64,000 nt of DNA, from positions 724,106 through 788,105 of the forward strand of contig NZ_QWEI01000001.1 in the NCBI RefSeq assembly GCF_003515775.1, in the 5' to 3' direction. Below are positions 8,545-16,799 of the stretch, in pieces. Below the pieces are notes generated by a model that saw only the letters and a list, made by a program, of their open reading frames with translations, searched no databases and had not been told where the DNA came from. Position 1 is the first letter of the stretch; each line of letters starts with the position of its first letter. The position numbers were made by a program, and so were the translations under genes. The DNA is from Ureibacillus yapensis. GTDB lineage: Bacteria; Bacillota; Bacilli; Bacillales_A; Planococcaceae.

Positions 8545-10282
8545 CCTACTAATTGAAATCAATCGTTTTAAGCAGCTTGCGGAGCAATATAAAATGGTTT
8601 CCGTTTCTGATAAACTACAAATTTTAGCTGCTGACATTGAGGATGATTATTATTCGTTTATCGTAGTTGGCGAATTTAGTACAGGGAAATCTTCATTTTT
8701 GAATGCATTAATTGAACAACCTATCCTACCAACTGGAATTACACCAACGACTTCAACAATTAACTTAATTCACTATGGAGAACAGGAAAAAGTTACCGTT
8801 AATTATTTAGATGGTACGCAATATACTGATGCAAATCCAGATGTATTGAGACAGTTTATTGCAAAGGAAATTGTAAATGCGGATCAAATTAACCATATTA
8901 CAGTGGAGCAACCAATTGAATTTTTAAAAGATCGCATTGTGTTAGTGGATACACCAGGACTAAATGATATCAATGAATTACGGTCAGATATTACTTATCA
9001 ATATATCCCACGAGCAGATGTTGTATTTTTCCTATTAGATTGCCGTACCCCGCTCCGTAGAACGGAATATGATTTTATTTCAAATACATTATTAGCAAAT
9101 GGGTTGAATAGAATTATCTTTATTGCAAATTTTGCTGATGAAGTCGACGAGGCAGAAATTGACGCTATTCTTGATAAAATACAACGCCAAATTAAATATG
9201 GAACAAATCTTGAAGAAGTAGTTGTTTTTCCCTTCTCAGCGCTCGAAGCAGCGGATGCCATTGTTGAAAATGATGAAGAATTGTATGAAATCTCAGGAAT
9301 GCCTCCTGTGAAAGAAAGAATGGTTCAATTATGCAATTCTGGTACTCGAATTTTAGAAAAGAAAAAACGTTATGAACTTCGGCTTTTATTCATTCAAGAA
9401 GAATTTTATACATTGTTAGAGCAACAAAAGTTTATGTTGGAACAATCCATAGAACAGTTAGAACAATACCAAGAACAACTTAGAAATTGGCGAGAAGAGC
9501 AAATAGTTTTTTTAGATAATTTAAAAGCCTATAAAGATGAACGCGTAATTGAATTCAAACAAATGGCTAAATTATCAATTAAAACGTTTTTTAACGATCT
9601 TGAAGAAGAAATTCATGATCGAATCGAAGTTTATAGTGGTACTCAAATCCAACTATTTTTCGAGAAAGAAATCCCTAATTTAATCAAACGAAAAATGAAG
9701 ATGTGGATTGAGCGCTATACTCCCCATATTCATGAATTAATTAGTAAGTTAGAATTAGCCCTAGCAGAAATACTAGAACAATTATTTAAAGAAAAAGTAT
9801 CAATTCACTCTATGAGAAGTCATTATCAAGTAGCTAGTGCTAAGGAAGTTAGTTTAGAGTCGGAAAAACAACCAGACCCACTGTTGACATCCGGTTTACT
9901 TGTGGGTGGTGCAAGCACTTTATTGCTTTTTTTAGGAGGTCCAATTCTATTGCCAATTCTAGGGATGGTTGGTCTTCCTTATCTTCAAAAGAAAATGCAG
10001 AAGAAGCAACTTGATAATTTAAAACCACAAATGAAATCTGATATAAGTGAAAAACTAGTACAAGTCCAATTTCAATTTATAGATGAAGTTTGTGAGTATA
10101 TTGAGAAAAGTGCAGAACATGTTTTTGACCAGTCATTGGTATACTTCAATGACCGAATCTCAGAGCAAGAAAGAGCTGTACGCGAACAGATAGAAAAAAA
10201 TAATAACAAGACGAACGAAAACGATCAAGAAATCTTAGCGATTAATCAATTGTTAAATGACCAAAAACTACTAACGGTATAG
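8519..10282 (+). CDS. Dynamin-like GTPase 3
   Basis: A 587-residue dynamin-like GTPase with P-loop GEFSTGKS (51-58), TPTT (75-78), DTPG (144-147) and NFAD at 204-207, where the G4 lysine of NFKD is replaced by alanine. Nucleotide specificity or affinity may therefore differ from GTPase 2. The helical bundle contains a Q/E-rich coiled-coil (about 300-350). A hydrophobic paddle-like stretch with glycines and prolines lies at about 455-492 (LLLFLGGPILLPILGMVGL), and the tail is again coiled-coil. The start is the ATG at 8519, 26 bp inside gene 2, with GAGGTGAAAG just upstream. Two dynamin partners acting together are known in LeoA/BC-type and Campylobacter DLP pairs; three in a row is unusual. 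Confidence 0.88.
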   Translation: MNESLFRDNLLIEINRFKQLAEQYKMVSVSDKLQILAADIEDDYYSFIVVGEFSTGKSSFLNALIEQPILPTGITPTTSTINLIHYGEQEKVTVNYLDGTQYTDANPDVLRQFIAKEIVNADQINHITVEQPIEFLKDRIVLVDTPGLNDINELRSDITYQYIPRADVVFFLLDCRTPLRRTEYDFISNTLLANGLNRIIFIANFADEVDEAEIDAILDKIQRQIKYGTNLEEVVVFPFSALEAADAIVENDEELYEISGMPPVKERMVQLCNSGTRILEKKKRYELRLLFIQEEFYTLLEQQKFMLEQSIEQLEQYQEQLRNWREEQIVFLDNLKAYKDERVIEFKQMAKLSIKTFFNDLEEEIHDRIEVYSGTQIQLFFEKEIPNLIKRKMKMWIERYTPHIHELISKLELALAEILEQLFKEKVSIHSMRSHYQVASAKEVSLESEKQPDPLLTSGLLVGGASTLLLFLGGPILLPILGMVGLPYLQKKMQKKQLDNLKPQMKSDISEKLVQVQFQFIDEVCEYIEKSAEHVFDQSLVYFNDRISEQERAVREQIEKNNNKTNENDQEILAINQLLNDQKLLTV

Positions 10283-10294
10283 GAGGAATTGTTT

Positions 10295-10606
10295 ATGTAC
10301 GATTTATTTAATGGACTTAATGGAGGAGAACTAAATGTTGATCACCATAATGATTCATTGACGAGTGATAGTTTTTACGATGATGTAGTGGATTTTAACT
10401 ACTCAACTAATAACCAGTTTACAGGATATCAAGACGGATATTTTGGAAATGACCCTTTAAGTCAATCGAAAATTTACCAATGTCCAAAGTTCCCGGGTGT
10501 AACGCTGGTTGATTCTTATGTACGTGCCGATGGAACAGTTGTCAATGCACATTGGCGAACAAATCCAGATGGAATCATTTCTAATAATTTTAGTGCAAAT
10601 AAATAA
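10295..10606 (+). CDS. Small D/N/Y-rich protein, last gene of the dynamin operon
   Basis: A protein of 103 residues that I do not recognise as a named family. The N-terminal two thirds is low-complexity, rich in Asp, Asn, Tyr and Gly, without a signal peptide or membrane segment. The C-terminal part has VDSYVRADGTVVNAHWRTNPDG, close to a short motif (Y-x-R-x-D-G-T-x-V-x-x-H-x-R-T-x-P-D-G) found in assorted bacterial and phage proteins. The ATG at 10295 is chosen over an in-frame TTG at 10289 because AGGAGG (10281-10286) is correctly spaced only for the ATG. It begins 12 bp after GTPase 3 and is followed by the operon terminator, so it probably works with the GTPases, as a substrate, adaptor or regulator. 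Function unknown. Confidence 0.7.
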   Translation: MYDLFNGLNGGELNVDHHNDSLTSDSFYDDVVDFNYSTNNQFTGYQDGYFGNDPLSQSKIYQCPKFPGVTLVDSYVRADGTVVNAHWRTNPDGIISNNFSANK

Positions 10607-10630
10607 TTGATAATGGTAACAGGCTTAAAA

Positions 10631-10674
10631 TGAAAAAGTACAACTCAACGATCTTAGTTATGTTGTACTTTTTA
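10631..10674. terminator. Bidirectional terminator between dynamin operon and fliT
   Basis: The arms AAAAGTACAAC and GTTGTACTTTT form an 11-bp perfect stem around an 18-base loop, with A-run and T-run on either side. It can serve both convergent transcripts. Confidence 0.75.
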
Positions 10675-10727
10675 TTGTTAAAAAGGCGGAATAAGTAACT
10701 CCTTTGAGCATGCAAGTGAATTAAGTA

Positions 10728-11093
10728 CTATTTTTTCTTATCGTAATAGGTACCATCCATCACTTGAACAGCAGCATATGGATTTATATATCGTTGTTCA
10801 GATTTCTTAGTAATTTGTAGTTGTTTCAAGTCATCGGCAATAGTCATTTTCGCTTTTTGTAATTGTTCACGAATACCTTGATCAAGTTGTATGAGCTCAC
10901 TTTTTAGCGGGTGGCTATGTATTGGGTTAGGTTTCAAATCTTTCAATTGATCAATAATTGCTCCTCGTGCATTGAGTAGTTCATTCATTTTTTGGATAAA
11001 GGCATCACGCTCATTGTCTTTGTCAGTAGGAATAATCGTTAAATGTGTTAAAAGCTTTTCGGAAATTTCAAGTAATTCTTGGATGGGTTCCAT
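10728..11093 (-). CDS. fliT: Flagellar protein FliT-like (FliD chaperone)
   Basis: A 121-residue, highly helical protein with the position, size and heptad pattern (LLEISEKLLTHL, FIQKMNELLNARGAIIDQL) expected of FliT, which keeps the cap protein FliD export-ready. Primary sequence of FliT is poorly conserved, so the call rests mainly on location: its ATG shares a base with the fliS stop (TAATG). It ends the flaG-fliD-fliS-fliT operon and faces the dynamin operon across a bidirectional terminator. The C-terminus is basic (YYDKKK). Confidence 0.75.
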   Translation of the reverse strand: MEPIQELLEISEKLLTHLTIIPTDKDNERDAFIQKMNELLNARGAIIDQLKDLKPNPIHSHPLKSELIQLDQGIREQLQKAKMTIADDLKQLQITKKSEQRYINPYAAVQVMDGTYYDKKK

Positions 11094-11491
11094 TATACTT
11101 GATTACCTGAAAATTGTTTTTGACGATTTATACGAATGACTTCTCTCCAAGTGTCGCGAAATTCAACGACATATCCTTCAACCTCGTCAATAATCGAAAT
11201 ATCATTTTTGATATTGGCTTCAGTTAGACGATTTTTCATAAAGTCATACAATGAAAACATTTGCTGCGAGAGGGCGATATCCATATTCAATGTAGACATG
11301 AGTTCAGAAATAATCGCTTGCGCTTTTTGAATATTAGTATTTTTCCCCTCGATGTTTTTTTCTACAATTGCTTTTTTACTTTGATGTAAAAATTTAAGAC
11401 AACCATTATAGAGCATTAATGTCAATTCACCAGGTGAAGCGGTTGTAACACTATTTTGTTGGTACGCATTGTATGCAGTTTGTGTTGGCAT
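11093..11491 (-). CDS. fliS: Flagellar export chaperone FliS
   Basis: FliS binds the disordered C-terminus of flagellin and prevents premature assembly in the cytosol. The 132-residue product has the family's hallmark start (AYNAYQQNSVTTASPGELTL, with the following MLYNGCLKFL) and the usual length. In Bacillus-type systems FliS also works with FliW and CsrA in flagellin homeostasis, both of which are encoded in this cluster. AAAGGAG precedes the ATG at 11491. It lies 35 bp downstream of fliD. Confidence 0.95.
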   Translation of the reverse strand: MPTQTAYNAYQQNSVTTASPGELTLMLYNGCLKFLHQSKKAIVEKNIEGKNTNIQKAQAIISELMSTLNMDIALSQQMFSLYDFMKNRLTEANIKNDISIIDEVEGYVVEFRDTWREVIRINRQKQFSGNQV

Positions 11492-11526
11492 CTATGATTA
11501 ACTCCTTTTATATAATATTACATTTT

Positions 11527-13347
11527 CTACATAAAGTAAGATGCTTGAGAATTCGCTCTTTGAATTGCATCTTCCATGGCTGAAAATTGTCTCCAATACC
11601 GGTTCTCAATATCTTTTAAGCGATCTTTCCAATCATCGATGCTTTTGTTGATATTAATCAACTGTTTGCCTAAAGTATAGGCATTTTCGGTAGAAGTTGA
11701 TTTTCCAGCAGTGACTTCGATAGCTTTGACAGCATTATCAGCAACTTTACGCAATTGTGCAATTATACCCATTCCCGTTTTCGGATTCCCATCGTGATTT
11801 GCATCTGTATCTTTATTATCACTTGTATCATTAAGTGTAAATAGTTTAATAACACTATCTGGATCTTTTGTTAATGCTTCTCTAAGTGCATCTTCATCAC
11901 TAATTCTAATTTTACCGCCATCATTATACGTGCTTGTTGTGGTAATCCCAATTTTATAGAGGGCATTATATTTTTCATCCACACCCTCAACTGATTGATA
12001 AAGCGTTTCACGTAAATTGGAAAGCGCATTTTTGACAGTAGAGTCACTACGAAGGATACCTGACTTTGCTTTTTCTTCCCATTTCGTAATTTGATCATCC
12101 GTCATTTCAGTTCTTTGTGCATCTGTTAAAGGTTTAAAATCTCGGTATTTCGTTTCAGAAACTTTGTCATTTAATGATTGGATTAATTCATTATATGTGG
12201 TGATAAAATCTTTTACTTTATCAACCATTGCATCAACATCTATAGAAGAAGAAATCGTGATAGGTGTAGTCAAAGTACTATCAAACTTTTCTTTTAGTGT
12301 AATGCTATAACCTGAAATACTAAAGGTATTTGATGTGCTTTCCATAGCCAAACCATTAACTGTATATTCAGCATTGGCACCATCTTTTATCATTCCAGTT
12401 GTGCTAGTTAAAAAGCCAAGTTTTTGGAATAATCCTTGGGAATCTTGTGAAACTTGAATCGCTCCACCTGCTATACTACCTGTTGCATTGGCTGTAATTG
12501 ATATTGCTCCTTTAGAGGATAAAACAGTCAGCCCTGCTCCAGAATTATTTAAGTTTTTCAAAAAAGAGTCGAGAGTATCTGTTGATTTATAGTCTATAGT
12601 TGTTTCTTTTAATGTTCCATCAGATTGAAGAATTTTTACCATTACGGTGCCATCACTGGTTAACCCAAATGATTTAAGTGTTATATCACTTTTACTTGGC
12701 ACTTTTGTAGTAGAAGTAGGATTAGCACCTAAATCAAATCCTAACTTTTTAAAGAAGTTTGTCGCACTTCCAACCTCTACTTTATCCGTTCCTAAGGAAA
12801 TAACGCCGTCTTTTATTACAGCCTTTTCTAACCCTGTGATTTTTTGCAGTTTACCAACTAGTTGATCTAGCGTATCTGTTTTACTGTATGAAACCGTAAC
12901 ATCTACGCCGTCCACTTTAAATGAAGCCAAACTACCAGTGCCACCTGTAAATCCAAATTGTTCTAAAGTTAAACTTACACTTTTTGATGCGGATGTAGCC
13001 AACCGATCAACCTTTTCAATACTAAGTGTACCTGTTGCACTTGCTCCTGCAGTAACAGATAATTTGCTTGAATCCGAAACAGAGACTGTTTTAGAGGAAA
13101 AGTCTCTTTGTAGTGCAAATTTATCGAAAAGATTGTCACTAAATGTGGACAATTTTTTATTTACATCCCTATACGCATCTCTTTTCCACTCATACTTTTG
13201 TTTTTGTTGTTGCAACTTTTCCATTTGGGCACTTTCAGCCTTCATTAATTTTTCAACCATGGATTCTGTATCCATTCCAGACGCTAATCCGGTAATACGA
13301 CTATTTGCCGTTTGTAAATATGAATAATTACCTGAAACATTAGCCAT
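11527..13347 (-). CDS. fliD: Flagellar hook-associated protein 2, filament cap FliD
   Basis: A 606-residue FliD that caps the filament and folds incoming flagellin. The N-terminal FliD_N region is clear (about 10-115: RITGLASGMDTESMVEKLM) and the C-terminal FliD_C domain covers about 370-590, ending in the coiled-coil LININKSIDDWKDRLKDIEN. The variable middle (about 120-350), which contains repeated Ig-like strands, is exposed on the cap. The length is larger than the B. subtilis protein because of this middle part. A strong AAGGAGG lies before the ATG. flaG is 15 bp upstream. Confidence 0.95.
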   Translation of the reverse strand: MANVSGNYSYLQTANSRITGLASGMDTESMVEKLMKAESAQMEKLQQQKQKYEWKRDAYRDVNKKLSTFSDNLFDKFALQRDFSSKTVSVSDSSKLSVTAGASATGTLSIEKVDRLATSASKSVSLTLEQFGFTGGTGSLASFKVDGVDVTVSYSKTDTLDQLVGKLQKITGLEKAVIKDGVISLGTDKVEVGSATNFFKKLGFDLGANPTSTTKVPSKSDITLKSFGLTSDGTVMVKILQSDGTLKETTIDYKSTDTLDSFLKNLNNSGAGLTVLSSKGAISITANATGSIAGGAIQVSQDSQGLFQKLGFLTSTTGMIKDGANAEYTVNGLAMESTSNTFSISGYSITLKEKFDSTLTTPITISSSIDVDAMVDKVKDFITTYNELIQSLNDKVSETKYRDFKPLTDAQRTEMTDDQITKWEEKAKSGILRSDSTVKNALSNLRETLYQSVEGVDEKYNALYKIGITTTSTYNDGGKIRISDEDALREALTKDPDSVIKLFTLNDTSDNKDTDANHDGNPKTGMGIIAQLRKVADNAVKAIEVTAGKSTSTENAYTLGKQLININKSIDDWKDRLKDIENRYWRQFSAMEDAIQRANSQASYFM

Positions 13348-13362
13348 TCTATTACTACCTCC

Positions 13363-13710
13363 TTAAGCCTTTGCATCTACGATATTTCCAATAATTTTTT
13401 GCATTTGATAATATGCATCTAGTAATTCTTTAGATGGAATTTCCTTGATGACCTCATCAGTTTGTGAGTCAACGATTTCTACGTAATATTCTTCCAAGCC
13501 CTCATGGTAAACGAATTTTAAATTTTTATTATGAACTTCCAAAAATTCATTTAGCTTGTCCACGATATTTGAAGAGATTTCTATTTTAGGTAGTTTTTGT
13601 TCGAATTGATGAGTTTGAGCGGCATTTATCTCTTTTGATAAACTATCACTCTTTTGAAGTGTTGTTGGAGTACTTGAAGTATCTATTTGCATTTGCGAAT
13701 GAATCCTCAT
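13363..13710 (-). CDS. flaG: Flagellar protein FlaG
   Basis: A 115-residue FlaG family (YvyC) protein of unknown exact role, affecting filament length in other bacteria. The conserved C-terminal domain (about 50-112) has the typical pattern VDKLNEFLEVHNKNLKFVYH, VEIVDSQTDEVIKEIPSKEL and the final helix. The N-terminal 45 residues are Ser/Thr/Gln-rich and unstructured. AGGAGGAGAG lies upstream. It is the first gene of the flaG-fliD-fliS-fliT operon, behind a SigD promoter. Confidence 0.9.
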   Translation of the reverse strand: MRIHSQMQIDTSSTPTTLQKSDSLSKEINAAQTHQFEQKLPKIEISSNIVDKLNEFLEVHNKNLKFVYHEGLEEYYVEIVDSQTDEVIKEIPSKELLDAYYQMQKIIGNIVDAKA

Positions 13711-13748
13711 AAAGCTCTCCTCCTATAAGATATCAGTTATTGTTTATT

Positions 13749-13774
13749 ATATCGGCGCAAATTCTCTTATTTTC
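13749..13774 (-). promoter_or_regulatory. SigD promoter of flaG-fliD-fliS-fliT
   Basis: On the minus strand the -10 GCCGATAT is a perfect SigD match, with GAAA (consensus TAAA) 14 bases upstream. It lies 39 bp before the flaG start, consistent with a motility-sigma-dependent late flagellar operon. Confidence 0.75.
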
Positions 13775-14100
13775 AATAATAATTAAGAAAAACAACAACT
13801 AATAAACCGATTGATATTATTTTATTAAAGCAGTTATCTATAATACAACTCCTTCAGCAAAGGATTCAAACCGATAAAAATGGGACACCTCCCCAAATTC
13901 GTTATAATGGCAGTCACCAAAATACCTTAATATCTCACGAATCGAGACAATACTCGATACTTAAATTTAAAGTTACCTACATGAAAATATCACTAGCTAT
14001 TGTTGATTCTTCGACCAAGGCAAACGACAATAAAACCAGAATCGACTAGGGAATCCCAATAGGATATCTACCCTTAGCAGTAGTCTTTTTTCTTCCACTT
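13775..14100. other. Gene-free stretch, probably IS-disturbed
   Basis: No gene is visible on either strand. The stretch directly precedes the istB remnant and may contain decayed insertion-sequence DNA, but I cannot define an end or target duplication. Confidence 0.35.
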
Positions 14101-14646
14101 TTCGTACGTTCAACAACTTCAGTTTCTTTAGACGAGCAAACAGCCATCATAGAGCGACAATTAAATCATTTACGTGAGTATCAGTGGCTAGAGCAAGCCT
14201 ATAACTTAATCTTACTCGGGCCACCTGGGGCAGGTAAAACTTTATTAGCCGTAGGCTTAGGGATTGAAGCGATTCAAAAAGGGTTTCAAGTGTATTTCGT
14301 TACAATGGGTGAATTAATTCAGCTGTTAAAAACGGAAGAGTTCACACGCAAATCAAAGATTCAATTAATGCGGCTGCGTGCTTCGGACTTAATTATTATT
14401 GATGATGTCATGTATATGACAATGGATCAATGTGAAGCAACTGTGTTCTTCCAATTAATTCACCAATTATATGAACAGAGTTCATTAATTTTAACATCAA
14501 ATCGAAGCCCAGAAGAATGGACAGAACTTGTAGGCAATCAAGGAATGATGACGGCCATACTGGATCGTCTGTTACACCGTGTTGAGGCCATTCATATGAA
14601 CAACGAAAGCCATAGATTAGAACATCAACAAAAGATTTTCAATTAA
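14101..14646 (+). pseudogene. istB: 5'-truncated IS21-family istB (ATPase helper)
   Basis: The reading frame encodes about 180 residues of an IstB-like AAA+ ATPase, the transposition helper of IS21 elements. Walker A is GPPGAGKT (at about 14218-14243) and Walker B is LIIIDDVMY, followed by the sensor region LTSNRSPEEW and the end LDRLLHRVEAI. IstB is normally about 250 residues; the N-terminal part is missing, there is no ATG or ribosome site in front, and a stop lies in frame at 14047-14049. istA is absent. Just after the stop, the sequence around 14680-14702 (GTTCAAAACTACTTGACGG) resembles an IS21 right end. This is a dead IS fragment left in the flagellar cluster. Confidence 0.85.
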
Positions 14647-14801
14647 TCAAAAATGTTCATTCTTAATGAGCAAAAAGTGTTCAAAACTACTTGACGGTTA
14701 CAACCATTCCATTTCTTTGTCACTCATACATTCTGCAAAATATGATTTTATTCCTTTTAGTTTTGTCGTAAGATTGCAGTAAGAAATGTCGTGAATCCCA
14801 T

Positions 14802-15100
14802 TTAGTCAACATAAATTTCGTAAGCAATTTGTTCCCCATTCTTTATCCATACTTCGTAAAGCTTCTCACTCGCTTCCTCCTCAGTACATAACCAGCAATC
14901 CACTCGTACCCTTTATCATCTACATAGGAAAGTGTTTCTATAAGCAATGGGTTAGGCAGCTTTTCTAAGTGTTCGGCTGGGATGAGCAAATCATCTATTT
15001 CTTCATGATAGAAATCATGGGCTTCATAGCCTACATCCTCTCTTTTAACTTCAATGTTAAATGTCTTTTTCATTGTTCCAACAAACCAGTCTAAATACAT
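14802..15100 (-). pseudogene. Frameshifted small gene of unknown function
   Basis: From the ATG at 15100 (AAGGAGGAG upstream) a frame encodes MYLDWFVGTMKKTFNIEV... and runs to a stop at 14843 with an out-of-character basic tail (VLRRKRVRSFTKYG). In the frame shifted by one base, right after WIAGY, the DNA instead reads CTEEEASEKLYEVWIKNG..., an acidic protein-like end that stops at 14802. Restoring one T near 14892 joins the two parts into a protein of about 99 residues. So this gene is probably broken by a single-base deletion, or the assembly has an error. I do not recognise the family; no membrane segment or signal peptide is seen. It sits between the IS remnant and two other accessory genes. 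Confidence 0.6.
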
Positions 15101-15215
15101 TATCTTTTCTCCTCCTTCAATTAAAAAAGGACTTCCCTCCGAAGAGAGAGAGATAGTATTTGATGAACATATGTGCATGAATGCTCAATTTTATGATATA
15201 TGCTTATTTATTTTT

Positions 15216-15539
15216 TTAATACCATTTAGTTAAATGACTGGACTGGCAAGGTAATATATCGCTAATTCCCTTTAAGGTGTAATCTCTTATACCTGAATTT
15301 TCATTGATGTTATCAATCGAAACAAAAACTGATGCTTCAAAGTAACGATTACCCTCAATTAGAAAGCGAATGTCCGCTTTCTTATCAACACTCATCTCAT
15401 CCCTAGTTTCAATACTAATTTCCCAAGGATTAGAAAAGGCATGGTCGAATTCCTTTATTTCACCATTTATTAGAGAAAAATCCCTAAAGCTCTGATTATC
15501 ATAACTAATTTGAATTTTCCTGATAACCTTCTTTTCCAT
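15216..15539 (-). CDS. Hypothetical protein, partner of the upstream HEPN-like gene
   Basis: A 107-residue protein, beta-strand rich by eye (IRKIQISYDN, IRFLIEGNRYFEASVFVSI), without a signal peptide, membrane segment or cysteine motif. I do not recognise it. GGAGTGG precedes the ATG at 15539. It starts only 23 bp after the 377-residue gene, so the two probably form one transcript and one function. Its position in the gap between flaG and hag, where B. subtilis has nothing comparable, marks it as accessory. Confidence 0.6.
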   Translation of the reverse strand: MEKKVIRKIQISYDNQSFRDFSLINGEIKEFDHAFSNPWEISIETRDEMSVDKKADIRFLIEGNRYFEASVFVSIDNINENSGIRDYTLKGISDILPCQSSHLTKWY

Positions 15540-15562
15540 TTAACCACTCCAATAATTAATAA

Positions 15563-16696
15563 TTAAAAAGAAGCGTCGTCAAAACCAATTTGTTTTATAG
15601 TACCACTCATAAAGAATGGCTTAATGCTATTAACTTTTATATCATGGATAACAAATGCACAAGGGGAATTAAAAGTTTCCTTTTTATACCTTCTATATTG
15701 AAGTAAGTCGATATATTCATCATAAGATTCTAATGCTTTATATTTTCCTACATATTTTCCTCCTTCATCCTTTACAAAGATTTCATCGTATTCGCAGTTC
15801 ATAACACGTATATTATCTTTATCTACATCATTTACAAAAAGAATCCCTATTTCATCAGCCAACTTATCAATATCAGCACATTCTATAAAAATATTGGTAA
15901 ATGTATTTTGAGCATCACCATTTATACGTTGTCCTTCAAATTTAATTTGATAATATCTTCTATCTCTCATAGCCAAATTACTTATCTCATTTTTAACGTT
16001 TCCTATCAATAAGTCCAAATGACTTTCAATAAATGAATATGTCTGGGCTACTATTGTATTTATTTCCTGCTCTTTAAATGGTTCACCTTTTTTTACAAAA
16101 CTACTAATTAGGTTTTTTCCTGAATTATCCAATATACTTCTAGAAACAACTAATTTAGCATCAGAAATGTGTTTAACTTTATTATTAAATTCACTAATGT
16201 ATGCATATTCCACAGAACTTTTAATAAATTCCATTTCCGTTTTTACTGCTACATAATTTGATTGTTTTTTTAAACTAGTTAATACACGGGGAAAATCAAC
16301 ACGCTCAATATCCATTGGATTTTCTGCTAACAAAGTAAGATTAATAAATTGTGCTAAAGAATCTAAGGAATTTCTCAAATACTGAAAAAAATCTTTAATG
16401 TATTTATCAAGTAAAAAGTAATGGCTTACACTTTTTCCTAATATATCTACCTTCCCTTTTGGAAAGTCCTCAATATTAAAACTGTACTGTCCTTCTTTTT
16501 TTAGCTTTTTCCACATCTCTTCATTCGTTTGTTCCTGTTCTTCATCCATTGCATCTAGTAGCCTTCTTATTAAATCCGAACAATATTCGGCAGTCTCTAA
16601 GTTCTTTATGCTATTAGTTACAAACTGCCATGAATCATACACTTTATATTCTAATAACAAGTCTCTCAATCCTACATCACAATTTAAAATAGTCAT
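15563..16696 (-). CDS. Uncharacterised protein with HEPN-like helical region
   Basis: A 377-residue cytosolic protein with no signal peptide or membrane segment. Residues about 90-225 are helical and contain YLRNSLDSLAQFINL followed later by EFNNKVKHISD, a pattern seen in HEPN-like (Cthe_2314-type) families: R-N-x-L-D near one helix and an N-K-x-K-H motif at the next. If so, the histidine near residue 178 would be the functional site. The C-terminal third (about 260-377) is beta-rich and unassigned. AAAGGAGG precedes the ATG. The gene sits just upstream of the 107-residue gene (23 bp gap) and downstream of the hag terminator. HEPN proteins are often RNases in toxin or defence systems; that role here is only suggested. 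Family call is low confidence. Confidence 0.6.
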   Translation of the reverse strand: MTILNCDVGLRDLLLEYKVYDSWQFVTNSIKNLETAEYCSDLIRRLLDAMDEEQEQTNEEMWKKLKKEGQYSFNIEDFPKGKVDILGKSVSHYFLLDKYIKDFFQYLRNSLDSLAQFINLTLLAENPMDIERVDFPRVLTSLKKQSNYVAVKTEMEFIKSSVEYAYISEFNNKVKHISDAKLVVSRSILDNSGKNLISSFVKKGEPFKEQEINTIVAQTYSFIESHLDLLIGNVKNEISNLAMRDRRYYQIKFEGQRINGDAQNTFTNIFIECADIDKLADEIGILFVNDVDKDNIRVMNCEYDEIFVKDEGGKYVGKYKALESYDEYIDLLQYRRYKKETFNSPCAFVIHDIKVNSIKPFFMSGTIKQIGFDDASF

Positions 16697-16751
16697 TCAA
16701 ATCCTCCTTTTATTAATAAGAAATTCTTTCAACCTAATATATCAGAACAGT

Positions 16752-16785
16752 AAAAAAGAGACCCTAGTAAGACTAGAGTCCCTTT
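16752..16785 (-). terminator. Terminator of hag
   Basis: On the minus strand GGGACTCTAGT-ctt-ACTAGGGTCTC (with G-T pairs) is followed by six T residues, 15-48 bases after the flagellin stop. Confidence 0.85.
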
Positions 16786-16799
16786 CAAATAATATAAAA

